From: Porticoccaceae bacterium
GTDB taxonomy: Bacteria > Pseudomonadota > Gammaproteobacteria > Pseudomonadales > Porticoccaceae
Assembly: GCA_018664075.1 (NCBI GenBank)
Contig: JABJOY010000070.1
Location: 1 to 64,000 of the forward strand
Direction of reading: 5' to 3'
DNA: 64,000 bases
This document shows positions 10,627 to 20,162 of the stretch, one piece after another (the stretch's first letter is position 1; each line of letters starts with the position of its first letter). The notes below the pieces were generated by a model. The model saw nothing but the letters and a program-made list of their open reading frames with translations, searched no databases and had not been told where the DNA came from. Position numbers and translations under genes: made by a program.

Positions 10627-11658
10627 ATGTCCAAGAAGGATAACAAAGATCTAGTCACTGGCGGTTTTCTGTCTTTTTCTCTGATGGCCCAGGAAATTAT
10701 CGCCATCATGTTCGCCTTTTACTCCTACCGCCAGGGCGAAATGGGCCTGGCCACCTTCTACCTTGCCATTGCTGGCGTGCTTATCGTTGCAATGGGCATT
10801 TTCTATATTTTTGAACATCACAGCCTGGCCAGACTGCTGCTGGCCACCACATTGTTTGTCGGCTTTTTCTTTCTGCTGGTGGGAGCCTCTGATCCAACAT
10901 CGTTAATGTGGTGCCTGACCATTGTGCCTGTGCTGGTCGGGGCCTTTGGCCACCGCCAGAGCCTCACCATGCTGATCGCCCTGTTTACCGCATCCACCTG
11001 GATTCTCTGCGGCGGAACCATGCCGTTCCCGGTGCCTGAATACAGTGATATTCTGGTGGTTCGGTTTCTGTCGTCCTACGCCATTATCGCCGCCTTTGCG
11101 ATTGCCATGGACAACTCCCGCTTTGACAGCCTGAGCAAGTACCAGGACCTGTCATCGAGAGTGGATGAAATTACCCATCAGGATGTACTGACACAGCTCC
11201 CTAATCGCCACAGCATGGAAGGCCATTTAGCGCTTAAATACCAGCAGTACCGACTGGTTAATGAGCCATTTTCCATACTGCTGGCCGACCTGGATAACTT
11301 TAAATTTATCAATGACCGCTATGGCCATGATGTGGGGGATGAAATTCTCTATGCCATTGGTCAGATGCTGCAGGAACCGCTGCGGGACGAGGATATTGTT
11401 GCGCGCTGGGGGGGCAATGAGTTTATGGTGCTGTTGCCCACCGCCAACAGCGAGGCCGCTGTCAATATCGCCGAGCGCCTGCGCACCAAAGCCACAGAGA
11501 TTGAAATGCAGGCACAGGGGGACAGGTTGCGGATTTCTCTCAGTGTGGGTGTAGCCTCAATCGATAAGTGCACCGGCGTGGATGATTTAATGTCGACGGC
11601 GGAAAATGGCCTCTATCAGGCCAAGCATATGGGCCGGGATATGGTGGTGGTAGGCTAG
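10627..11658 (+). CDS. Membrane-bound GGDEF-family protein (GGNEF variant)
   Basis: Multiple TM helices, then HQDVLTQLPNRHSME...LADLDNFKFINDRYGHDVGDEIL...RWGGNEFMVLLP. Confidence 0.9.
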   Translation: MSKKDNKDLVTGGFLSFSLMAQEIIAIMFAFYSYRQGEMGLATFYLAIAGVLIVAMGIFYIFEHHSLARLLLATTLFVGFFFLLVGASDPTSLMWCLTIVPVLVGAFGHRQSLTMLIALFTASTWILCGGTMPFPVPEYSDILVVRFLSSYAIIAAFAIAMDNSRFDSLSKYQDLSSRVDEITHQDVLTQLPNRHSMEGHLALKYQQYRLVNEPFSILLADLDNFKFINDRYGHDVGDEILYAIGQMLQEPLRDEDIVARWGGNEFMVLLPTANSEAAVNIAERLRTKATEIEMQAQGDRLRISLSVGVASIDKCTGVDDLMSTAENGLYQAKHMGRDMVVVG

Positions 11659-11661
11659 CGT

Positions 11662-12240
11662 TTAACGGCACTGGGCGTGGCGATAGCAATCTGTCGTATG
11701 GTCATTGACCAGCCCCATAGCCTGCATATGGGCGTAGCAGATAGTGCTACCAAAAAATTTAAACCCACGCTTTTTCATATCTTTGCTAATGCTGTCTGAC
11801 AGCGCTGTTGAAGCAGGAATTTCAGCATGACTGGCCCAGTGATTGACGATAGGCGTGCCATCCACATAGTCCCAGAAATACTTACTAAAACTGCCGAATT
11901 CCGCCTGCACCTCCATAAAACAGCGCGCATTGGAGACAGCACTATTGATCTTTAATCGATTGCGCACAATGCCAGCGTCCGCGACACAGCGGTCAATATC
12001 ATGCTCGCTGAATGCAGCAACTTTTTCTACTTCAAAGTCGGCAAAAGCTCTGCGGTAATTTTCCCGTTTGCGCAAAATGGTGATCCAGGACAGTCCAGCC
12101 TGAGCCCCCTCCAGCAGCACAAATTCAAATAGCTTGTTATCATCCCTGCAGGGCACACCCCATTCCTGATCATGGTACTGTTGATAGAGTGGATCATCAC
12201 CGCACCAAGTACAACGAGTACAGCCAGTAACCTTATTCAT
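11662..12240 (-). CDS. tag: DNA-3-methyladenine glycosylase I
   Basis: RCTWCGDDPLYQQYHDQEWGVP, LLEGAQAGLSWITILRKRE, KFFGSTICYAHMQAMGLVNDH. Confidence 0.95.
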   Translation of the reverse strand: MNKVTGCTRCTWCGDDPLYQQYHDQEWGVPCRDDNKLFEFVLLEGAQAGLSWITILRKRENYRRAFADFEVEKVAAFSEHDIDRCVADAGIVRNRLKINSAVSNARCFMEVQAEFGSFSKYFWDYVDGTPIVNHWASHAEIPASTALSDSISKDMKKRGFKFFGSTICYAHMQAMGLVNDHTTDCYRHAQCR

Positions 12241-12350
12241 AACAAAGCCTTGTCCATAGGTATAAAGGGTAAAAAGTAATCTAGCCAGTCAGGATTGTCT
12301 ATATTAATCTGCACATACTCTGTGTCATCCGCCCAAGGAACTAAAGCCCC

Positions 12351-13313
12351 ATGCGCAAAGCATTTCCCGCCATCCGCCCCTATCAGACTCACCGCATCGC
12401 CGTAACCGCGCCCCATAAACTGCATGTGGAGGAGTCCGGCAATCCAGAGGGAATTCCCGTTCTGTTTGTGCATGGCGGGCCGGGAGGTGGCACCAGAGCA
12501 GCAGATCGCTGCTTTTTTGACCCGGATAAATATCGCATTATTTTGTTTGATCAGCGCGGCGCCGGGCAATCCACGCCCCATGCCGAACTCGAAAGCAACA
12601 ACACCAGTGCTCTGGTCGAGGATATTGAAACCATTCGAAAAGCGCTGAAGGTTGATCGCTGGGTGGTTTTCGGCGGTTCCTGGGGCTCAACCCTGGGACT
12701 GGTCTACGCGCAGACCTATCCTGAACTGGTGATAGGTCTAATTCTGCGTGGAATATTTTTGTGCCGCGACGAAGATATCCACTGGTTCTATCAGCAGGGT
12801 GCCAACCATGTGTTTCCCGAATACTGGCAGCAATATATCCAGGTGATTCCACCCCGGGAGCGCAACGATATGCTCGGCGCTTTTTATCGGCGACTAACCG
12901 GGGACAATGAGATTGAGCGCATGGCCGCAGCCAAAGCCTGGTCTATCTGGGAGGGCCGCTGCTCCACACTACATGCCAATGAAAATCTGGTTGATCATTT
13001 TTCCAACCCCCATCTGGCCATGGCAATGGCGCGCATCGAGGCACATTATTTTGTTCACAAGGCATTTCTTGAGCCCAACCAGATCCTCAACAATGCCCAG
13101 CGGCTAAAAGATATTCCCGGCACCATAATCCATGGACGCTACGATATGGTCTGTCCGGTTAATCAGGCTATCGCCCTGAGTGATGCTTGGCCAGAAGCCG
13201 AGCTAAAAATAATCGGTGATGCCGGCCATTCTTCTAGCGAACCAAGTACCACTGATGCTTTAATTGCAGCTACAGAAAAACTGGCATATCGGATTAATAC
13301 ACAGAGCGAGTGA
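12351..13313 (+). CDS. pip: Prolyl aminopeptidase (alpha/beta hydrolase)
   Basis: VLFVHGGPGGG, DQRGAGQSTPH, FGGSWGSTLGLVYAQTYP. Confidence 0.94.
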   Translation: MRKAFPAIRPYQTHRIAVTAPHKLHVEESGNPEGIPVLFVHGGPGGGTRAADRCFFDPDKYRIILFDQRGAGQSTPHAELESNNTSALVEDIETIRKALKVDRWVVFGGSWGSTLGLVYAQTYPELVIGLILRGIFLCRDEDIHWFYQQGANHVFPEYWQQYIQVIPPRERNDMLGAFYRRLTGDNEIERMAAAKAWSIWEGRCSTLHANENLVDHFSNPHLAMAMARIEAHYFVHKAFLEPNQILNNAQRLKDIPGTIIHGRYDMVCPVNQAIALSDAWPEAELKIIGDAGHSSSEPSTTDALIAATEKLAYRINTQSE

Positions 13314-13316
13314 CAT

Positions 13317-13754
13317 TTGTACGGACTTATTCAGCGGGTATCATCAGCCTCAGTAGCCATAGATCAGCAGATTAATGGTCAGATTGATCAGGGCGTGTTG
13401 CTGCTACTGGGCATTGAAAAAACCGATTCCCAAAGCACGGTCGACAAGCTGCTGCACAGAGTGCTGAACTACAGGTTATTTTCAGATGAGAAGGACAAGA
13501 TGAATCTTTCTCTGCTGGATATTAATGGCGGCCTGCTGGTTATTTCCCAGTTCACCCTGGCTGCAGATACCAACAAAGGGCTGCGCCCCAGCTTTTCTTC
13601 AGCGGCACCCCCAGAGCAAGCAGAGAGCCTGTACAACCACTTTTTAGCTCAGGCTCGGGCTCAGCACGGTAAGATTGAGAGCGGTATTTTTGCGGCTGAT
13701 ATGCAGGTATCACTGTGCAACGATGGGCCAGTGACCTTTAATTTAAGGGTCTAG
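13317..13754 (+). CDS. dtd: D-aminoacyl-tRNA deacylase
   Basis: LIQRVSSASVAID...LLVISQFTLAADTNKGLRPSF; TTG start. Confidence 0.95.
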   Translation: MYGLIQRVSSASVAIDQQINGQIDQGVLLLLGIEKTDSQSTVDKLLHRVLNYRLFSDEKDKMNLSLLDINGGLLVISQFTLAADTNKGLRPSFSSAAPPEQAESLYNHFLAQARAQHGKIESGIFAADMQVSLCNDGPVTFNLRV

Positions 13755-15106
13755 GAACCTGCCTCAAGGCATTTAGTCAGGCGGCTGTGAAAACCCTCAA
13801 AACCCCCATTGCTCATAATCACAATATGAGTCTTTGAATCTACTGCGGAAGTAGTAAGCGCTAACAAACTTTCAATGCTGTCGGTGGCCTCTGCAGGCAC
13901 AGGACAGGCCTCTGCAACTGCATTGATATCCCAGTCAATGCGCGGGTTTTGATACCACAGAACCTGGTCAGCCTCAGCCACAGCAGCACTGAGGCTGTCC
14001 TTGTGAATCCCCAGTCTCATGGTGGCCGAGCGGGGCTCAATTACAGCAATAATCCGCTCCGCCCTAACCTTGGAGCGCAACCCAGCAATTGTGGTTTTGA
14101 TGGCCGTCGGATGATGAGCAAAATCGTCGTAGACACTGACCTGAGAATCCTGGTAGATCAGTTCCATGCGCCGTTTAACCCCGACAAAATCACTCAGCCC
14201 GGCGCAGGCCTGGTCGAGACTGACCCCCACCTGACAGGCCGCAATCACAGCGGCAAGACCATTTGCAACATTGTGCAAGCCAGTTTGCTGCCAGCTCACT
14301 GTGCCCCGGGCAGCGCCATGGATAATGTCAAACTTCGAGCCATCTGCCGCTGACAGTTGATAGTGCCAATCCGAATGCTCACCAAATGGCTGCTGTTGGC
14401 TCCAGCAACCCCGCTCAATCACCCCGCGAACATTTTCATCCCCGCCAGGATATATCACAGTGCCAGTGCTGGGCACTGTGCGCACACAATGGTGGAACTG
14501 TCTCTGGATCGCAGCCAGATCGTCAAAAATATCTGCATGGTCAAATTCGAGATTATTAATCACCAGAGTATCGCTGTGGTAATGCACAAATTTAGAGCGC
14601 TTATCAAAGAAGGCGCTGTCGTATTCATCAGCTTCCACAACGAAGTAATCGCTGTCACTCAGGCGCGCCGATAGCCCTGTGTCCTGAGGCACGCCACCAA
14701 TCAGAAATCCAGGCTCCAGCCCAGCACTATCGAGAATTTTTACCAGCATGCTGCTGGTAGTAGTTTTGCCATGGGTGCCAGCCACAGAGAGCACATGTTT
14801 GTGCCGTAAAATAGTTTCTCCCAGCCACTGGGGGCCGGAGATATAGGGGAGCCGACGGTCGAGCATGGCTTCAACACAGGGATTTCCTCGGGACAGCGCA
14901 TTACCGACTACAATTAGGTCTGGAGCTGGCTGCAATTGCTCGGGGTCAAAGCCCTCAATAAGAACAATACCAGCCTTCTCCAGTTGGGTACTCATGGGCG
15001 GATAGACATTGGCATCGCAGCCAGAAACCGAATGCCCGGCAGCCTTGGCCAACTGTGCCAGACTGCCCATAAAAGTACCGCAGATACCAAGGATATGAAT
15101 ATGCAT
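13751..15106 (-). CDS. mpl: UDP-N-acetylmuramate:L-alanyl-gamma-D-glutamyl-meso-diaminopimelate ligase
   Basis: HILGICGTFMGSLAQLAK, AGTHGKTTTSSML, DDFAHHPTAI. Confidence 0.96.
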   Translation of the reverse strand: MHIHILGICGTFMGSLAQLAKAAGHSVSGCDANVYPPMSTQLEKAGIVLIEGFDPEQLQPAPDLIVVGNALSRGNPCVEAMLDRRLPYISGPQWLGETILRHKHVLSVAGTHGKTTTSSMLVKILDSAGLEPGFLIGGVPQDTGLSARLSDSDYFVVEADEYDSAFFDKRSKFVHYHSDTLVINNLEFDHADIFDDLAAIQRQFHHCVRTVPSTGTVIYPGGDENVRGVIERGCWSQQQPFGEHSDWHYQLSAADGSKFDIIHGAARGTVSWQQTGLHNVANGLAAVIAACQVGVSLDQACAGLSDFVGVKRRMELIYQDSQVSVYDDFAHHPTAIKTTIAGLRSKVRAERIIAVIEPRSATMRLGIHKDSLSAAVAEADQVLWYQNPRIDWDINAVAEACPVPAEATDSIESLLALTTSAVDSKTHIVIMSNGGFEGFHSRLTKCLEAGS

Positions 15107-15198
15107 ATCTGTGTTTTTCCTGTTTGCTCTCGCCCAGCTGATAATGCTGCTAATATAGCCTAAATAGGGATTGATTAGTCATTAAAACCGAGGCTCAG

Positions 15199-17745
15199 GT
15201 GAAAATGGATAATGTAGATTTTCCTCGCCATTCAATCAGCATAGCTGTGCTAACGGCCATTGCACTAGCAGCATCTGCCTGTGGTGGCGGTGGTGGCGGC
15301 ACAGTGCAGTCAACCGGCACAGCGACAGTGCCAGCCCCGACCACCAACAGCTCCCCCATCAGCGGCCCGCCCTATAGTAGTTTCAATGACCAGGATGAAG
15401 ATGCAGATAACTTTGCCGCTACCGCAGCTGGCTTTGAAACCGCCGAATACGAAGGCATGGGTGGTCTGGCGGCAATCCACGCCTCCAGTGCCTATGCCCG
15501 GGGAGCCACGGGAGAGGGGATAACTGTCGGAGTGATAGACTCAGGGGTCTACGAGGAGCATATTGAATTCAGCACTGGCAGCGGCAACAAAGTCAGCTAT
15601 GCAGGTTCTGATTATGGCGGCTCCAACCCCAGAACCGATGAAGCGGTTAGCCATGGCACCCTGGTTGCCGGGATAATCGCCGCCAACCGGGACAACAATC
15701 TCAACACCAACCTCAACATGCATGGTGTGGCCTACGAGGCGAATATTCTTGCCTTTGAAATCCCCCTTGGCTCAGGAGATGGTCCCTATGAGCCTCTTGA
15801 TGAAACCAGTCTCACATTTGGCGATGACAACTACTTTGCCGACCGCTTTACCACCATGGCCAACCAGGTGGATATTATTAATATGAGTTTTGGTTTCTCC
15901 GGCGTGGTGACTTCCTACAGCGCCGCCTCCATAGAAAACTCTCTGGGCAATACAGTAGATGCCCTCAGACAGCAGAATAAAGCCCAGGGGGATCGCGCTA
16001 TCTTTGTCATATCCGCCGGCAATGCATTTGGCGATCTGGACGAGTTTAATAGTGAAGTCGACGCCAGTTCACCAGAGTTACTGCCAGGGCTGCCCTATTT
16101 ATTTCCCGAATTGCAGAATCATATGCTCGCCGTTGCTGCGGTTGACAGATCCGGTGCTATCTCCTCCTACTCAAATCACTGTGGCGCAGCCGCCAGCTTC
16201 TGTCTTGCCGCGCCTGGCGGTGGCGATGCCAACGGCGATGGAGACTTTGCCGACAATGAATTAATACTGTCTCCCGTTTCACCTCCGACAGATGGCGAGA
16301 CCGGGGAGAGCTATTATGGTCGCACCATCGGCACCTCCTTTGCAGCACCATTGGTCAGCGGCTCGCTGGCCCTGCTAAAACAGCTTTTCCCCACTGTGGG
16401 CAATCACGAGCTGGTCAACCGGCTGCTGGAAACCGCCAACAAAAATGGCATCTATGCCGATAGCAGTATCTATGGTCAGGGGCTGCTGGATCTGGATGCA
16501 GCCACTAGGCCTGTTGGGGCAATAAGCAGTGCGACTGGTGCCAGCCTGGATAATGGTATGGTCAATCCAGGTCAAACCGGTATCGCTGTCTTCGGTGGCG
16601 CGCTTGGGCAAGGGCTGTCACAAAACCTCAGCCAGTTTAGGGTAACAATGTTCGACCAACTGGGCTTTCCCTTCCAGCAAAGTGCCAGCTCAATAGTTCA
16701 GTCCGTGCCTGCCACAGTTATCCCGACACCACTCAGCCATGGCAGTCAGAATATTGCCAGCGGTGGCAGACTACAGCTAGGAGTAGCCTCAGACCCATGG
16801 CAGCGGAGCTTCCGCACAACCGGCAACCCCAATGATCAGGTGCAGGCTGATTACTTTGCCCTGCATTTTCAAGATCAACAGGGCGGCGAACAGTTTGCCG
16901 GGCTAAATGCCAATCCGGGCTGGTTCTTTGGTGTTTACGGTGACGGCGTACTGACCCCGGGCTCTACCGAAGATGACAGTAGCTTTGCCGCACCCTGGTT
17001 GCGCTATGCGCGACAGGGCTGGAGCAGTGGCGGCGCCATAGCAATGGGCTCCAGCAACAGCAAACTGCGACTGGGATTATTTGACGGCACCGCCAGCTGG
17101 AGCCAGTGGCAACCCAGAAGCGACCAGCACAGCAGCGGCGCACTGCTGGAATATACATTGCTGTCCGGGGCTAACGGGCTCAGTATCCAGGCCGGATTTG
17201 TTGAGGAGCAGGACAGCTTCCTCGGCACCAGCATAGGTTCAGCCCTGGGTTCAGTGGAGAGTGGCGATACCTTTTTTACCGGCATTAATGGCTATATGCA
17301 GCTCGGTGGGCAGTGGCAGGCGATTGTTGCCCTTTATTCCGGCACCACTGACCCTGGGCTCAATAGTCAATTTATCAGTATTGATCGGAAAATCAGCAGT
17401 AATTCCTGGGCCCTTGGTCTCCAGGGCAATTCATTGCTGCGCAATAATGACCAGTTAAGCCTGTACCTGAGCCAGCCACTGCGCATTGAAAACGGCGCAG
17501 GCCAGCTTCGCGTCGCCAGTGGCCGCACCATTGATCGACAGGTTATCTATCAGGATCTGCACTTCGACCTGCAGCCCGAAGGCCGCGAGCAACAGCTGGA
17601 ACTAAGCTACCACAGGCCCTGGCAGCTATTACAAAAAGCAGCCTGGTTATCTGCCAGCGCGGGCTATATTTATCAACCTGAGCACAGTGATCTGAGGCCC
17701 AGCCAATTTGAAATGAGAGTTACTGTGAGTATCGCCATCGACTGA
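15199..17745 (+). CDS. Secreted, possibly lipidated subtilisin-like (S8) serine protease with C-terminal autotransporter-like region
   Basis: Signal/lipobox-like LAASACGGGGGG, triad motifs VIDSGVY / SHGTLVAGI / GTSFAAPLVSG, ~400-aa C-terminus rich in amphipathic beta segments. Confidence 0.85.
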   Translation: MKMDNVDFPRHSISIAVLTAIALAASACGGGGGGTVQSTGTATVPAPTTNSSPISGPPYSSFNDQDEDADNFAATAAGFETAEYEGMGGLAAIHASSAYARGATGEGITVGVIDSGVYEEHIEFSTGSGNKVSYAGSDYGGSNPRTDEAVSHGTLVAGIIAANRDNNLNTNLNMHGVAYEANILAFEIPLGSGDGPYEPLDETSLTFGDDNYFADRFTTMANQVDIINMSFGFSGVVTSYSAASIENSLGNTVDALRQQNKAQGDRAIFVISAGNAFGDLDEFNSEVDASSPELLPGLPYLFPELQNHMLAVAAVDRSGAISSYSNHCGAAASFCLAAPGGGDANGDGDFADNELILSPVSPPTDGETGESYYGRTIGTSFAAPLVSGSLALLKQLFPTVGNHELVNRLLETANKNGIYADSSIYGQGLLDLDAATRPVGAISSATGASLDNGMVNPGQTGIAVFGGALGQGLSQNLSQFRVTMFDQLGFPFQQSASSIVQSVPATVIPTPLSHGSQNIASGGRLQLGVASDPWQRSFRTTGNPNDQVQADYFALHFQDQQGGEQFAGLNANPGWFFGVYGDGVLTPGSTEDDSSFAAPWLRYARQGWSSGGAIAMGSSNSKLRLGLFDGTASWSQWQPRSDQHSSGALLEYTLLSGANGLSIQAGFVEEQDSFLGTSIGSALGSVESGDTFFTGINGYMQLGGQWQAIVALYSGTTDPGLNSQFISIDRKISSNSWALGLQGNSLLRNNDQLSLYLSQPLRIENGAGQLRVASGRTIDRQVIYQDLHFDLQPEGREQQLELSYHRPWQLLQKAAWLSASAGYIYQPEHSDLRPSQFEMRVTVSIAID

Positions 17746-17824
17746 TTGATTGCACTGTTACCAAGGTCGTCAGTGCAGTAAGATGGCGCCCATTCTAAAT
17801 GGACTATTGGGAAAACTGGATTTT

Positions 17825-19087
17825 ATGACTAAAAAAAATGCGTTTTATGCTCAATCAGGAGGGGTGACCGCTGTAATCAATGCATCGGCATCCGGTGTTA
17901 TTGAAGCCTGCCGGGAACACAGGGACAAGATTGGCACAGTCTATGCCGGCCAGAATGGCATCCTGGGTGCACTCCACGAAAACCTGATCGATACCAGCAA
18001 AGAAACCCCCACTGCCATTGCTGCACTCAAACACACCCCAGGTGGTGCCTTTGGCTCCTGCCGCTACAAAATGAAAAACCTGGAAGAAAGCAGTGCCGAA
18101 TACGAACGGCTGGTCGAGGTATTTAAAGCCCATAATATTGGCTACTTCTTTTACAATGGCGGTGGCGACTCTGCAGATACCTGCCTCAAGGTGTCACAGA
18201 TTTCAGCCAAGATGGGCTACCCTATTCAGGCCATCCATATTCCCAAAACCATCGACAATGATCTGCCCTTCACCGACTGCTCACCGGGCTTTGGTTCGGT
18301 GGCCAAATATGTCGCTGTATCCACCAGAGAGGCCAGTCTGGATATCGCCTCTATGGCGGCGTCCTCCACCAAAATTTTTATTCTTGAAGTGATGGGCCGC
18401 CACGCCGGATGGATTGCCGCTGCCGGAGGTTTGGCCGCTGAAGAAGCCGGTGACCCGCCACATATTATTGTCTTCCCTGAAATTCCCTTTGTCCGCGAGG
18501 ACTTTATTGCCCGGGTCGAAAAGACCGTCAATGAAAAGGGCTACTGTGTGGTGGTGGCCTCTGAAGGTGCCAGCTATGCCGACGGCGCGCTTATCTCTGG
18601 CTCATTGAATAAAGATGCCTTTGGCCACCAGCAGCTCGGCGGTGTGGCTCCCACATTAGCCAGCATGGTTAAACATTCTCTGGGCTACAAATACCATTAT
18701 GCCCTCGCCGATTACCTGCAGCGCTCGGCGCGCCATGTGGCCTCTAAAACTGATGTTGAGCAAGCCTATGCCGTGGGCCGCGCCGCAGTGGAAAAAGCTC
18801 TGGAAGGAAAAAATGCGATTATGGTGACCATAGAGCGCAAGGACAGTAAAAAATATTCCTGGGGGCTGGGGGACTCCCCACTGCTCAAAGTGGCCAATGT
18901 AGAAAAGAAAATGCCCAGATCATTTATCAGCAAAGATGGTTTTGGCATTACCCAGAAAGCGCGAGACTATCTGCAGCCCTTAATTGTAGGCGAGGATTAC
19001 CCACCCTATAAAAATGGCGTGCCCCATTATCCTAAACTCAAGAAAGTGCTGGCCCCCAGGAAACTGCCAACTGAATTTACCGGCTAA
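17825..19087 (+). CDS. pfp: 6-phosphofructokinase, probably diphosphate-dependent
   Basis: AQSGGVTAVINASASG, NGGGDSADT, PKTIDNDLPFTDCSPGFGS; start at MTKKNAFYAQ. Confidence 0.9.
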   Translation: MTKKNAFYAQSGGVTAVINASASGVIEACREHRDKIGTVYAGQNGILGALHENLIDTSKETPTAIAALKHTPGGAFGSCRYKMKNLEESSAEYERLVEVFKAHNIGYFFYNGGGDSADTCLKVSQISAKMGYPIQAIHIPKTIDNDLPFTDCSPGFGSVAKYVAVSTREASLDIASMAASSTKIFILEVMGRHAGWIAAAGGLAAEEAGDPPHIIVFPEIPFVREDFIARVEKTVNEKGYCVVVASEGASYADGALISGSLNKDAFGHQQLGGVAPTLASMVKHSLGYKYHYALADYLQRSARHVASKTDVEQAYAVGRAAVEKALEGKNAIMVTIERKDSKKYSWGLGDSPLLKVANVEKKMPRSFISKDGFGITQKARDYLQPLIVGEDYPPYKNGVPHYPKLKKVLAPRKLPTEFTG

Positions 19088-20043
19088 TTGACCTGACGCA
19101 GCGCCTTGCCATCGAGGAAGGCGCTGATATTGCCCACCATCTGCCCCACCAATCTCTGTCTGGCCTCTGCAGCAGCCCAGGCAGTATGAGGGGTAATAAT
19201 AAGATTGGGCACAGCCGGATCAATCAGCACATTGCCATTTACCGGTGGCTCCGCCGACAGCACATCCAAACCAGCCCCAGCTATTTCGCCATCGATTAAA
19301 GCCTGCCTGACCGCAGACTCATCAATAATTCCGCCCCGCGCTGTATTAATCAGTACAGCAGTATTTTTCATCAGCGCCAGCTCTGGTCTGGCAATAAGTC
19401 CCCGGGTTTGCTCGGTCAATGGACAGTGCAGGCTGACAACATCTGCCAAAGGCAACAGCTCCTGCAAAGGTAACCGAGGCAAATCATCGCTGTATTGTCG
19501 ATTCGGCAGAGCGGCAAAAATAACCTCCATACCAAAGGCCTGAGCAATTTTAGTTACCCCCTTGCCCAGATCACCGGCACCGATAATACCCAGGGTTTTA
19601 CCCTCCAGCTCCCGCACCGGGTGATCGAGCAGGCAGAACAGCTTACTCTCAGCCCAGGTGCCATCCACAGCAGTGCGGCTGTAGGGCAAAAGCTGAGTGG
19701 TGAGGGCCAGGATTAAACTCCAGACATGCTGTACCACAGAGGCGGTGCCATAGTTGACCGCATTGCACACAGTGACTGAATGGGCCCTTGCCGCTGGCAG
19801 ATCCACCATATTGGTCCCAGTGGCACAGAGACTGATCAGCTTTAACTGGGGCGCCTGACCCAGAATCGAGGCATCAATTGGAGTCTTGTTGGTCAGCACA
19901 ATATCGGCATCGGCTATACGCTCGACCACCAGATGGGGCTCGGAGTCCCCGTACACCGTCCATTGCACAGGCAAATCATAGAGTGCACTGAGATCGAGAT
20001 CATCTGAACCCAGGCTGTCGCAATCGAGAATAACTCCGCGCAT
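19084..20043 (-). CDS. D-2-hydroxyacid dehydrogenase (hydroxypyruvate/glycerate dehydrogenase type)
   Basis: Rossmann motif LGIIGAGDLGKGV, LHCPLTEQTRGLI, NTARGGIIDE. Confidence 0.93.
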   Translation of the reverse strand: MRGVILDCDSLGSDDLDLSALYDLPVQWTVYGDSEPHLVVERIADADIVLTNKTPIDASILGQAPQLKLISLCATGTNMVDLPAARAHSVTVCNAVNYGTASVVQHVWSLILALTTQLLPYSRTAVDGTWAESKLFCLLDHPVRELEGKTLGIIGAGDLGKGVTKIAQAFGMEVIFAALPNRQYSDDLPRLPLQELLPLADVVSLHCPLTEQTRGLIARPELALMKNTAVLINTARGGIIDESAVRQALIDGEIAGAGLDVLSAEPPVNGNVLIDPAVPNLIITPHTAWAAAEARQRLVGQMVGNISAFLDGKALRQVN

Positions 20044-20162
20044 AAGTAGCTACTGATTAGTGATTTAGAGCCGGGAAGTGTAATTGAAACCAGCCTTTGA
20101 GCAAACTACAGATGCTGATCGCAGGTCTATGATCTTGGCCCGTAAAACCCCATAATGGCGGA

